Part shown: in pieces, positions 11,405-22,259 of the stretch | How positions within the stretch are numbered: the stretch's first letter is position 1 | Layout: each line of letters starts with the position of its first letter | From: Lactifluus volemus | Taxonomy: Eukaryota > Basidiomycota > Agaricomycetes > Russulales > Russulaceae | NCBI GenBank assembly: GCA_022376515.1 | Contig: WTXI01000135.1 | Span: forward strand, 1 to 64,000 | Reading direction: 5' to 3' | Length of the DNA: 64,000 bases | Notes under the pieces: model-generated | Databases searched by the model: none | What the model was told of the DNA's origin: nothing | What the model saw: only the letters and a program-made list of their open reading frames with translations | Translations under genes and position numbers: made by a program

Positions 11405-14400
11405 TCTCCACCCGTAATATCCCCTCACCAGTCACGTGATCCATCGCGCCTTTTTGAGGGTTTTGACATCGGCGTTCCTGAATTGATCCATCAGCACGTC
11501 GAGTGCGCCTTTGAGATACAGGATAGCTTTGGACGGTAGAGACCGTTACGACGACTGTCCGTTTGACACATCGCGCAAGAGCGACAACGCTATGGATCCG
11601 AAGCAAGATCCGAAGACGGTCTGAGGGTCAACTTTTGTTCGCTTATTGATTTTCGTCCACGGCGAAACCCTCCTTCCTGGAGAGAAAATTTGGTGTTCAG
11701 TTAACCCGGCCTTGATGCGGCCGCATACTGAACGTGAGCCTCCAGGGCGGGAAGAAACAAAAAGCGCCTGTGGGAGGCATTCTGACCGATGATAGGAAAC
11801 TACTGTATAGGTAACGTACAGTAGTTGGGTCTTTTAAGTTTCACAGCCAGTCAGCCGGGAAGCAGGTACCAGGGCAAAAATAAGAGAAGATCTGCTTTAT
11901 CTCCGAAGGAGTTGCGATGTTTGTGCGGGTGATGATCACCGAGAATAAATTAGGAAATTAGTCTCTTGTACAAACTTCAATTTTCACTCTTGAAGGATGT
12001 CGTTCGTTTTACTGGCTTGGAGACATTTGGTCACGGTACCGGAGTTTAGTGTGCTAGCACCGTGACGTGCCTTGGACTGGAATTTTTACCAAGCTCTCGA
12101 CTTTCAACAACCACGAGGTGCCCGGGTAATCCGCCCAACAGGAAAACGAACAGAAATAGTTTCTCTCTCGCTAAAGTTCATTTATTTTACGCGATAGCGT
12201 GGCTATTATCGGGAGCAGCGACCGCTCTCCACCCGCATGGCACTTCTTGTACATCATACCGTACGTACCACGCGGTCCATCATCATCGCTTCCGGTGGCT
12301 GCCCTTCACACTGGGAAAAAAATGATCGTCTTTCTCCCTTGCCCACGGATGTTCTGCCTGAGAGCGCGGCGACGTGCATCGCGTCCCGTACCTAACGAAA
12401 TACCGTAACAATCTGATAAGGTGTCAGCTCTATTGACCCTGACGCCTCGCTCCTCGGGAAGGCAAAAGATCGGGCATTGGCCAGCGTGTAACGTGCACCC
12501 TGCGATTTGGTCCATACCTGGATAGAAGTGGAGCCTCTCCGGTGGGGAGAATGTATTGGAGATAAGTCAGGGGTTAGAATGGAACCTTTAAGAAGGTCTG
12601 TGCATGCCAGACAAGTGACATCCGCATCCCCCGCGCAAGATGCGTCCCAATCTCTTTCTACCTATATTCTTTAATCTCGTGGCGCTGCTCATCATCGTGC
12701 CTGTATGCATGCTGCGTCCTTTGAAGATCTCATCCTCATGACATATTCTGGCAGGTCGCATGTACGGACTCCTCAGATGTGTACCGCAGGGGCCTCTACC
12801 GCGGTCACCTGCGGGATCACCCACTTGACCGACGGGATCTTCCTCCGGGCTGGACTTCGCTTGGGTGCTATACGTTAGTGATCTCTCTTCCAGTATCGTT
12901 TCAAGTAATTCACTTTGAACGCACTCTAGGGACAATGTTGCAGCACGCACGCTCACGTCTGCAGAGTACACAGACCCAAGTAATATGACTGTGGAGAACT
13001 GTGTCGGTTTCTGCAATAAACAAAACTACATATACGCCGGAGTGGAACATGGCCAAGAGTGTTGTAAGTGGGCGATTAGATTCAGTTTTGCAAGACCCCT
13101 CATTCTGATCTTACATTCTTCGGTGCCAATAGATTGCGGGAATACGATTTCCAATGGAGGAACGACCGCGTCGCTTACCGATTGCAATTTTCCATGTCCG
13201 GGAAATGCAGCCGAGGTTTGTGGTGCCGGCAATCGCCTTAATCTGTATTGGAGTGGTGCCACACCGCCTGTCATTGCTCAGAGTTATGGACTCTGGGTTT
13301 CCTTAGGATGTTACAGGTAATTGACCTTCCTTGTTTAGCGAAAAGCGGATCACTCATCACTGACGGTTCTGTGCCTGCTCTCATCCAGCGACACACCGAC
13401 GGCGAGGACTTTAAGCGTCCCGACGACCCCTGTCGGCGGTGCCTCTAATAATAGTGTGCAAAGTTGCGCTGATGCCTGCTTCGCTTCGGGCTATCCCCTG
13501 GCTGGCGTGGAATACGCAGACGAGTGCTGTACGTACTGCCCCATCACACTCTCCTCCAGTTACGTAAGCCGTTCATCGACCTTTTTTTTTTTCATTTTCA
13601 AGATTGCGGCACTGCCGTCGTCAATGGGGGCGCGCCGACGCCTCCTGGAGATTGCTCCATGCCTTGCAAAGGGAACAGCTCCGAATTCTGTGGTGGCCCC
13701 AGTCGTCTCAACCTGTACAACTACACTGGAACCAACCTTCCAGTGACCTCGACGGTTTTCCCTGTGATCTCTGGTCTCCCGCTCGGGTGGTCATACAATG
13801 CCTGCTGGGTGTAAGCCTCATTTTAGATGGCACAAGTAATAGGTGATGCTGAAACTAGAGATTTTTAGGGATAATGCAAACGGCCGCATTCTTCAAACTG
13901 AGCTTCCAGATAACCAAGCACTGACCGTCCAGAATTGCATTGCCTCGTGTGCATCCCAAAACTTTCCTCTTGCTGGCTTAGAGTCCAGCGTTCAATGCTG
14001 TACGTTTCATCGTCGACCAATCGATCAATCGTCCTTCTGCAGTGACTAATCGTTGTTCACAGTTTGTGGTAACGAACTTGTGGAAGGTGCCGTTCTTGCC
14101 TCTAACAGCAACTGCAATATGGCCTGCAGTGGAAGTTCGAGGTTAGCCTCTCCCTTTCTTTGCAGGTTATGTAGCTGAGTTGGAATTGTAGCCAAGCATG
14201 TGGTGGTCCAAACCGTATTTCGTTGTACTCCTCGCAACCAGTGACAGCGCTAGCGGTACCTACCGTACAGACAACAAATCTTCCTGGAAACTGGCAGTAT
14301 TCCCATTGCTTGGCGTATGTATACTTTCCCACCCGCGATCTGAATCTGCTCACTCCCTACTCACAGTGAACCTGGTGGCAATCAAGTCTTCCCGTATCAG

Positions 14401-16700
14401 ATCACTCTCGCCAATAATAACTCTGCTCAAGATTGTCTTTCTCAATGCTCAACTTATGGTTATGCCGCGGCGGGTATGGCGTTTGCCAATGAATGCTGTA
14501 TGTGATCTCTTGAAGCGTTTATGACTCGGCTTACGGAGTGCTCACTTTTAGATTGCGGGGATTTCGCGAATATCGCTGCCAATGGAGGAACGACTGCCCC
14601 GGAGACTGACTGCAATATGGCATGCACGGGCGACCCTTTGCATCTCTGTGGAGGTGCACAGAGGTTACAGCTTTATCTTTGGAATGGCAACCTGGTCACC
14701 TGGAACACCCCGGCAAACACCGGCCGGTATGAGGTACCCGCGTTTTGTGCTCTTATATTCACACACGCTCACATAGAGGTCATTCAACTTAGTACCTCGT
14801 TCCTGGACTTGTACCTCCATTGCTTGCCACCCTCGGTATCAACGGCAAGGTCTCGTTCCTCGAGAAATGGCCCATCTCCGAGTTTTCGAACTCTACCGGT
14901 GCATACGAACTGGACTTGAGCCTTGTGAATGATTTCAATCATGCCTGGCGCACTATGCATGTGAAGACGGACGTGTTCTGTTCGGCAGCGCTCGTTCTTC
15001 CTGACAAGGCCGCGCGCATAATCAACATTGGTGGCTATTCGCTCACCTCGACGTTTGGTATCCGCTTCTATGCACCTGACGGAGGCCCTGGCATGAACGG
15101 TACCAATGACTGGGAGGAAAATTCAAACGAACTCGTACTCCAGGTACGCTTAGTAGACCCACCTCTATACAGCGCGTATCTGTCCTTAAAGTGTTCATCA
15201 TACAGAGTGGGCGTTGGTATCCTTCGGCAGTTGTTCTGGCAAATGGAAGCGTTCTCGTTGTAGGTGGTGAGAATGGCCCTAATGGCCCGCCCACCCCTAC
15301 GCTTGAGATTCTTCCTCGTATTCCTGGGGGAAATACATTGGTCTTTCTTAACTGGCTGCAGCGGACCGACCCAAACAATCTCTACCCATTCCTTCATGTT
15401 CTTCCAAGTGGTCGTATCTTCGCTGGTAAGTTTGGACCCGGCTGGCTTCCAGAACTAACTTTGCTGACTCACAAGGGCAGGTTACTACAACGAGGCACGC
15501 CTCCTTGACCAGGGAACTTTCCAGACCGTTCAAACTCTCCATAACGTACCTGGTTCTGTGAATAACTTCCTTGCTGGTCGCACATACCCGATGGAAGGCA
15601 CTTCCATCCTCTTACCTCAACACGCACCCTATACCGATCCAATCACTATACTGATTTGCGGTGGCTCTACCCCCGGCACTGGCGTCGCTCTTGACAATTG
15701 CGTGTCAATCCAGCCTGACTCTGCCAACCCAACCTGGGTGATTGAGCGAATGGTCCGCGCATTCCCATTCACACGAGATTACTGACTGACACTGAGCGTC
15801 CCTTTGATTATAGCCCTCGAAGCGCGTTATGCCTTGCATTGTGGGGCTCCCTGACGGCACGTATTTGATTGTGAATGGCGCGCATCAGGGTTTCGCTGGC
15901 TTTAATGTCGCAAGCGATCCGAACCTGTCTGCGCTGCTCTACGATCCTACACGGCCTGTCAACTCGCGTATCTCCATCCTCAGCAGTACCACCATCGCGA
16001 GGATGTACCACTCCGAGGCGACCCTTCTTCCAGACGGCCGCGTGCTCATCTCAGGCTCAGATCCCGGGACGCCAGGACTCCCCGAGGAGCTACGAATCGA
16101 GGTGTACATTCCGCCGTATCTGACCCAGGGCTTTACACAGCCCGTCGTGACGGTATCGAACAAAGACTGGGCTTACGGTGGACAGTTCCAGATCAACGTT
16201 CAGCTTTTCCAGGGTCAGACGTCCGGTATGAGGGTCTCGCTCGTGGCGGCAACTTCGAGCACGCACGGAAACTCTATGGGTAATCGGATCATCTTTCCCG
16301 CGTTTTCGTGCCAGGGCAACATTTGCACTGTCACTGCGCCACCGAACGCGAACGTCTCTCCCCCCGGATGGCACCAGCTATTCATCCTGGACGGTCCGAC
16401 GCCATCGCACGGCGTGTTTGTTCGGATTGGCGGTGACCCTGGAGCGCTGGGCAACTGGCCAAATCTTCCTGGGTTCAATCCCCCTGGTGTCTGAGCGTCT
16501 GAACCACACACAGACAAATGGGATATGTTTGTTTATTATATCTTATTTGCTTTTTCTGGGAGCCATGCGTGTTTACGCTTCGGACTTTTTACTTACTTGT
16601 TTATCGAATACTTTCTGGGAATCCGTTCTGGCTTTGACACATCGATCGGACTGTTTCTCTTCCTCCTATTCCTGTATTATCGTTACTCGTTCTGTTGGGT
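11405..16700. repeat. Tandem duplication, unit 2
   Basis: Second copy of the oxidase unit, beginning with the same gene fragment (11455-11620, minus strand) and the same ~1 kb upstream region. Several upstream deletions relative to unit 1 shorten it. Homology continues about 200 bp beyond the oxidase stop codon, then is lost. Confidence 0.85.
12640..16494 (+). CDS. Secreted copper radical oxidase with four WSC domains, copy 2
   Basis: Same 15-exon structure and same splice phases as the upstream copy, with start ATGCGTCCC at 12640 and stop at 16492-16494; all junctions stay in frame. By eye the predicted protein is about 984 aa. It lacks six residues of the Pro/Ala linker between WSC1 and WSC2 and ten residues of the Thr/Gly linker between WSC2 and WSC3; otherwise it differs mainly by scattered substitutions. 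The Cys, Tyr and His residues of the radical-copper site are all kept, so both copies look functional. Substitutions near the propeller start (KWPISE against KWGTSE, GYSLTS against GWSLTS) may alter substrate access. Intron sequences are nearly as similar as exons, which points to a recent duplication or gene conversion. Confidence 0.92.
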
Positions 16701-17439
16701 TTTCGTAAGAGGGGTAGGATAGACACATGACAAAAGCAGAAGGTAGTCAAATGTTACCAGCAGCTCAACTAAATCTACAGGAAATCATGGAGGGTGCTGC
16801 CAATCTAGCTTGATTTGTACAAGGAGATGAGATGTGCGCTTGGATGTGCGAGGATGAAGGCGCATCACGTGATCTGTGAGCGGAGATGCCACGCTCATCT
16901 TGATGCTCATATTCCTTTTCATCCCAGTCATGAGTCTTTATCCTAATAGTCTACTGCCTCATATATTTGGTACACGGGGCGGAACACGTGGTGAAGCCGT
17001 CGTGATATTCCCTTCTTGCTTGGAGTTTGGAGTAGCTGTCGCCGATCGCAATTCATGACTACGGCACCAGGTGTTCCCTCCGATTCTGTCAGGAGGTCCT
17101 TCAAAAGAGAAATCAAGGGAGGGTGAGATGTGCTATGTATACCGTAAAACATAGTAGAGCCGGTTCCAGTGTCAGCCTGAGGCTAAATTTTTTTGTCGGT
17201 GACATGTGGCTCGCAAACTAAGAAGCCAGAGATATCAGATTGCATCAATGTCAAATTTCCAGTTCATAGCCTGTTATATTATTTATCTTTGTCTGAAGAT
17301 GTAAAGCCTAAAATTCATAGCCAGTCAGCGTTGTCGCATGGGACGCTGAGATGACAATGAGATTGAGTAATACACTCAACAGTCGGTCCGTGCTCGAAAT
17401 GGACGGAGCGATCCCGCAGCCCCGAGATGTGATCTTGAA
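16701..17439. other. Intergenic, no supported gene
   Basis: No persuasive coding frame. It links the oxidase tandem array to the mosaic of duplicated blocks that begins near 17.3 kb. Confidence 0.45.
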
Positions 17440-17640
17440 GCACGTGACGGCGGCCGGACAAGGCAGCCGCAGGCAACGACTGCGCGGTCATAACGTCGTT
17501 GAATGCGAATAGCACCAAAGGATTCATCCTTGATGGGCCGAAGTCATCGTAGTGAGGTTTTGTTCGAATCGACGGGACCCCCGGCTGATCGGGAACTGGC
17601 TGACTTGGGTTAAAACGTTCAAACCGGTTACTGAGTTGGA
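17440..17640 (+). pseudogene. Decayed C-terminal fragment of a copper radical oxidase
   Basis: The segment matches the 43.3-43.5 kb oxidase relic almost base for base (AATGCGAA.AGCACCAAAGG, then GATGGGCCGAAG.CATCG). That relic keeps the order of the DUF1929 end of the intact genes ([23 protein letters not shown]). Stops and frameshifts are frequent, so it cannot be expressed. Confidence 0.6.
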
Positions 17641-18499
17641 ACTTCTCAACCCTTTTTTGGCATTAGTTGAGTTATACTACGGTTACCAGCCTAAGCGCGT
17701 GCCTTTTGGAGATCGGGAAGCAGCAAGACCTAGGGCAACTTGAACTGAACGCGCCCAACGACTGTCAATGGGCTCAGATATTAGCTCAAAGGTGCGAAGG
17801 CCACTGGCCCGGGGGGCACGAGTCCGAGTGATGACCGTGTATGTCCGAATTAAATTACCCGAATGTTCAATATGCCCTCGTAAGTTACGACCGGTGTGAA
17901 AATCAGGGCATCTGCATGACCGTGACACCGTGGTTACATCCTGCATCCTGTATATGATCCACCTGGCGCCGCTGAGACGTAGAGGCATAATATTCAGCGT
18001 TTGAACTAAAATTCTCATGCGAGCTATATGCGCGTCGTAGTAGGTCCAATGTCTCATCTCGTCGCTGACCTTTTGAACTGAATCTACGAGCTCTACCAAC
18101 CCTGGGCTCGCAGCTGAGGCTGCTCGCCCTATTTGAAGAAGTCTCGTAACCGTATCACCGGAAACGCATCGCTTAACACTCCACGGCGGGACTCACTGGC
18201 ATTGGCAACCACCGCGCACCCCAACTTTTTTTCGGCTTTATCAAGACGTTGAAAAGCGAGGTCAAAAGCGATCGGCCAAATAAAACTGTACTTCTCAGAC
18301 CTTTTTTTTCCGCCGCCCAGCCAAGTGTCGTACCTGAATCTATATTTTTTAAATGCAACGATTTCCAAATCGTCATATAGATCATCTACTTGCTTTATGT
18401 GGATTCTCCGCGCTTTTCTACCATCTCATATGAGCACGGTGTGAGCTCCAATATAAATATTAGGGTTACAGGGAATGCCAAAGTGGCGCTGTATCCGAG
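17641..18499. repeat. Part of the mosaic duplicated block (copy A)
   Basis: Sequence such as the GGCATTAGTTGAG tract and the GCACGAGTCCGAGTGATG tract recurs around 40.0 kb and 43.5-43.8 kb. Between 18129 and 18385 the minus strand stays open for about 80 codons (EIVAFKKYRFRYDTWLGGG at its start), but I recognise no family and see no partner exon. Confidence 0.5.
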
Positions 18500-19480
18500 T
18501 CTAAGGTTCTGTGCTCCATACGTTACTTATCGTGAAGGCGTTGCAGTCGTATTGTAGTTGCAGAAACGAATACTTGACGTCATTACAGAGGATCATATTG
18601 ATCCAACGCATGTTGATTCTGCACCCTGAATTCCATGTACGTACCAACCCACTAGTCAATCGCCTCGACGTGCACGCCACCGCGATCAAGGTTTGCCTTG
18701 TCAATTGCACTGTGAAGGCGTTGGCCGTCGACAATATCCTTGCCATTCTTGGGGCATGGCTTTGGTACAGCACGCTACACATCTCGTTGCGCATCGCATC
18801 CCACTCCTCTCACGGATGGCCAGATGCGCGTTGTCAACATATGGCAAGCGCACGACATCCGCCCCAAAATACAGATTCAAGAATGCTTGTTCGGCCTCTT
18901 TTCGGAGATGCGTGCGTCGCTGATGCGTGTTCGCACACTCTCGAACGTTGAAGTGTTCGGATGCAGCGAGAGCATACCGGCGTTGAAGTGTAGCTTGAAA
19001 CCCGAGTTAACGTATACGTCCGGCACGGCGGCGAATGGGAAAGGCAGGTCGAACAGCTTGTCAAAGTTGCGTCGCACGAGCATGTCCGCCTCGAGATATA
19101 CAACACGACGGACGCCGAGAATTGTGTCAAGAGACCAGAGGTACTGCTTGGTGTACTGATCGACGAAACGTGGCCCGATCCCGGTGCCGTTGTGGGGTGG
19201 CGGGATCAAGTCGGTCTCCCAACCCGCTGCGCGCGCGATACAACACAGGGAGATAGGCGCCATGGGGTGTGAAAGAGGATATGGCGGGGGGAAGTCCCAG
19301 TTTGTGGAGGGAGTGGCCAAGAGTCGCGACAGGGATGGTGAACATGTTATTATAGAGCGCAGTGACAACCCCACGGGAATGTGGATCGGTGTGTTCTAAA
19401 TGGGGGCCCATGAAGCGGACTGCGGCATTCTGTGGTGGTGCAAGAATAGCTCGGTTCAGAATTGCTTTTGATATGACACT
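18500..19480 (-). pseudogene. GT8 (glycogenin-like) glycosyltransferase pseudogene, copy A
   Basis: In order on the minus strand: TALYNNMFTIPVATLGHSL, then DLIPPPHNGTGIGPRFVDQ, then RRVVYLEADMLVRRNFDKLF, AAVPDVYVNSGF, FNAGMLSLHPNTSTFE, LNLYFGADVVRLPYVDNAHL. This is the GT8 order: N-terminal nucleotide-binding strand, metal-binding DxD-type stretch (EADM here) and NAGMLSL core. The pieces lie in at least three frames without splice sites to join them, so the gene is broken. Shorter copies lie at 38697-39170 and 41777-42060; no intact parent is in the window. Confidence 0.8.
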
Positions 19481-20639
19481 AGCACGGGGTGAAGGAGCCT
19501 GAGGAACGGAAAGGAGTAAAGGACGACTCACAACATTTGAAAGTCGTCGAGCGGCGTGATGGTCTCCCTACCACTCCATAAATTAAATCACCATCGTATT
19601 TCAACCTAGGGAAATTTCGCTATAACCATTCCGCGGAATGGGTTTTTCGAATCGCGAATTGAACCTCGAGCAGGAGAGGAACAAAGGAAAATTGGATGCA
19701 GATGGGCTTGGTGCTAGTAACACTTCTCAACATTGTCCTCCTGCACCAGCGGTTTCATCCACAGAAAGAATGCAAAGCTCGCCTTCAAGTGGCCGTCACC
19801 ACGGCTCCGAGTCGGACTCTGAAATGATTGCCCAGGCTTACATAGCCGCTTCGGCCCGTGGCTGTTGCCCCTGAAGAATGTATGTACGCTTTGACCACTC
19901 GCTTCCACTCGCTTGAACGAGTTGTATTTCACGAATTCCCAAGAGAAAGAAAGAGTGTGACTCAGACATCTGACTTATGACATCTATTCAGGGGTTCCTG
20001 TACGTACCCCATTTAACCATTGCCAAAACCGTTTTGTTGTCAAGTCAGGCTACTGCAGCTCCGTTGACACTGACAACCGATGAATAATTGCTCTCGCGAC
20101 TAACACCATCAGCTGGCTAGATCATGCTCTGCTCGTTTGTAACCACTTCTGTTGCTACTTAGCAAACTTCTCTGGTCTCCGGATGGTTACGGACAATACT
20201 CAACGGTATCGTGATCTTAGCTTTTTTAAAAAAAATCCACATTTCTATAGCGCAGTGTGCCTACAACTGACAAAGACGCGCTCGACTACATGCAATCGGG
20301 TGACTGTATCTAATCTGGTAACTGGGGTTGTGATCTAAGCTTGATGACACTGTTCAGGAACGAATGGAAAAAGTACTCACAATTCAACTGCCAGTAACTT
20401 GATACATGCGCACGCCCAAAATGCCTTCTGGGAAATAGCGCGATATCTCGAGTAATTCATTGATCGCATTTCACTTTTTCCTCGTGTAATCTACGAGTTC
20501 CATCGACTCCAGATCGAACTCCCTCAGGCTGACCCGGCCGTCACGGTTGCGGGGATCGAGCCGCGGGCTCGCAGCTGAGCCTAGCTCGCCCGGGCCCTAC
20601 ATCGAGCGCGGCCGCCTGGGATGCAACAGAGTCGAGGCG
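19481..20639. repeat. Mosaic duplicated block (copy A), non-coding
   Basis: Matches 39240-39900 and 42290-42840 in several stretches (for example GGGCTTGGTGCTAGTAACAC, CACTCGCTTGAACGA.TTGTATTTC and CTCTGGTCTCCGGATGGTTACGGACAATAC). No gene is supported. Confidence 0.6.
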
Positions 20640-21215
20640 TTGCCAGTGTCCTTCGAGGTGATAACAATAAACAGTTAAATACTTCAAGTACATTCTCGTA
20701 GGAGACATCCACTTTTGCCTCTTCTCTTCACTCAACTGCTATATTCTCCCACTTGTCCCGACCAATTACTTGTTCAAAAGCTGACCGGCTTCCCTTTTTC
20801 TTCATCGCTTCACAATCACTATATCCTCATCCTTCAAGTTCCAATCGAACCTGACTTTACTGTGGTGACAATGATGTTTGTGAAAACTGTCGTTGTTCTC
20901 GCTTTCGCGATTCTCGGTCTTGCCACCCCCATCGTCGACCGTATGTTTTGTCTGATTATCATGCCGTTGAACAAGCTCAATAGACTTCACCCAGGTGCTG
21001 CGGAGGTGGGCCAGTCGTGTAACGACTTTGAGTGTTACCCAGGTATCAAAGATTTGACCCAGTGATGGTAATGTGCTCGTTCGATCGTAATGTTATTATT
21101 AGCTTAACAAATTTGTCTTTAGGAGAACTACCCATAATCATTTTACTCGACATAGTGTAGCCAGATGATCATTCATTGGCATGAGAATTAATTCTAGGGG
21201 GAGACAGGGAGGCAA
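20640..21215 (+). repeat. SSP-bearing duplicated block, copy A (left part)
   Basis: The block carrying SSP-A, from GACAGTTAAATACTTC upstream to the GGAGGCAA tract downstream. It recurs at 40560-41141 and 44300-44915. At 21215/21216 it is interrupted by the 14.5 kb insertion and resumes at 35734 with the downstream sequence found after the other two copies (TGGTTTTT..ACAGTGTTTGCGTTCAAG). Confidence 0.8.
20871..21065 (+). CDS. Small secreted protein SSP-A
   Basis: Two exons, 20871-20940 and 20995-21065, flank a 54-nt intron (GTATGT..CCCAG) and encode 46 aa. MMFVKTVVVLAFAILGLA forms a clear signal peptide, followed by TPIVDR. The intron splits the Arg codon. The second exon encodes a short acidic tail with two cysteines (SCNDFECYPG) ending DLTQ. 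No known family was recognised. The gene belongs to a three-member local family with SSP-B and SSP-C. A second intron-like GTAATG..TTTAG segment follows the stop in all three copies and may lie in the 3' UTR. The 14.5 kb insertion 150 bp downstream may truncate its 3' UTR. Confidence 0.65.
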   Translation: MMFVKTVVVLAFAILGLATPIVDRMFCLIIMPLNKLNRLHPGAAEVGQSCNDFECYPGIKDLTQ

Positions 21216-21233
21216 TTACCTTGCTTGCAAGGT
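21216..21233 (-). other. Left terminus of the insertion: hairpin plus GTAA
   Basis: Read on the minus strand the end is ACCTTGC-AA-GCAAGGT, a perfect 7-bp stem, followed by AA (last four bases GTAA) and then flanking T. This resembles a Helitron 3' end (hairpin, CTRR, T) with C changed to G, in the orientation of the Rep/helicase gene. Confidence 0.5.
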
Positions 21234-21355
21234 ATTCTGTAGAAGTCGAAAGTCGCCTTCTTACTAATCCGGTTAGTAATCCACTTCACGTGATCTTTTT
21301 CCCTATATTGGCCATCCGTCCTCCTGTATTTGGTCTTCCGTCCCTTTTTGCGCTT

Positions 21356-21557
21356 ATTCACCTACTCAATTTGTCCGTCCCGCGACATAGAAGACATTTG
21401 TTCTTGCTCGTAACAGGTATGTTATTCACACGCTCGTTACCGTGCCGACTCCACTTGCCGCGAGGCAACGAACTGGAGCGTGTGAATAACATACTCGTTA
21501 TAAGCAACAACAAATGTTTTCTATGGCGCGGAACGTACACAATAAGTAGGCGAACGA
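21356..21557. mobile_element. Foldback element with ~85-bp inverted arms
   Basis: The arm at 21356-21440 is repeated in inverted orientation at 21472-21556 around a ~31-bp loop. The inner 60 bp are about 85% identical by eye and include an exact 18-bp match ending in CACACGCTC. Outer arms are weaker. No ORF is meaningful. It sits inside the composite insertion near its left end and is probably a separate MITE/foldback insertion. Confidence 0.7.
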
Positions 21558-22259
21558 TCTTGCATTGATTCTCTCCATCTGCCTTGTAGCATCCCTAATA
21601 TCCCCACTCCGTGCTGATCTCACCCGGTGCTCTCCGTGATCACTTTTGCCACCGCAGCTGTCGGCGTCCGGTCGTACGTTTCCCCCCTTCACTACCCGGC
21701 CAATACTCCCCCGAGTGAGCCCACGACGTCCCTTGGGCGCTGGCTCGCTCCGCTTACCGAGGACCTTCGCATTGTCTGACGGGCGGTGCTTCCCTGCCAG
21801 GTGTGGTCATGTGCGTTACCCCGCTGTCCGTCCCACCCTCCCTTGGTCAATGTACTACACCCCATCCCTTCATCCAGATCCTAAACACTCCAATTTGATT
21901 TGACCAATCGTCGACATATCTTTGGCTAGCCCGTACTCCTCCTGGCTCTTGACAACTATTTCTTCACCGTCACAACACTGTTTGGCGCGATTGTTCGATG
22001 CCATCAACTCGATGAATCTCCGCCGCTCCGGTCTTGACGTGTTCAGAGGCTCATCATGCATAATTCGGAACGCAAGGACGTCTTTATCGAAAAGTTCACT
22101 TCCCCACAGTAATCCTTCATCATCTCAAACCCAGATGTACATGTACAGTTTACGCTCATTCCCCTTCGTTTTCGGTTCACCATTCTCATTCGTCTCACTC
22201 CGCCGTTTTGGCTGGCCCACTTAGGTGCTGCTGAGTGCCTTTGTTGTGTTATTGCAGGC

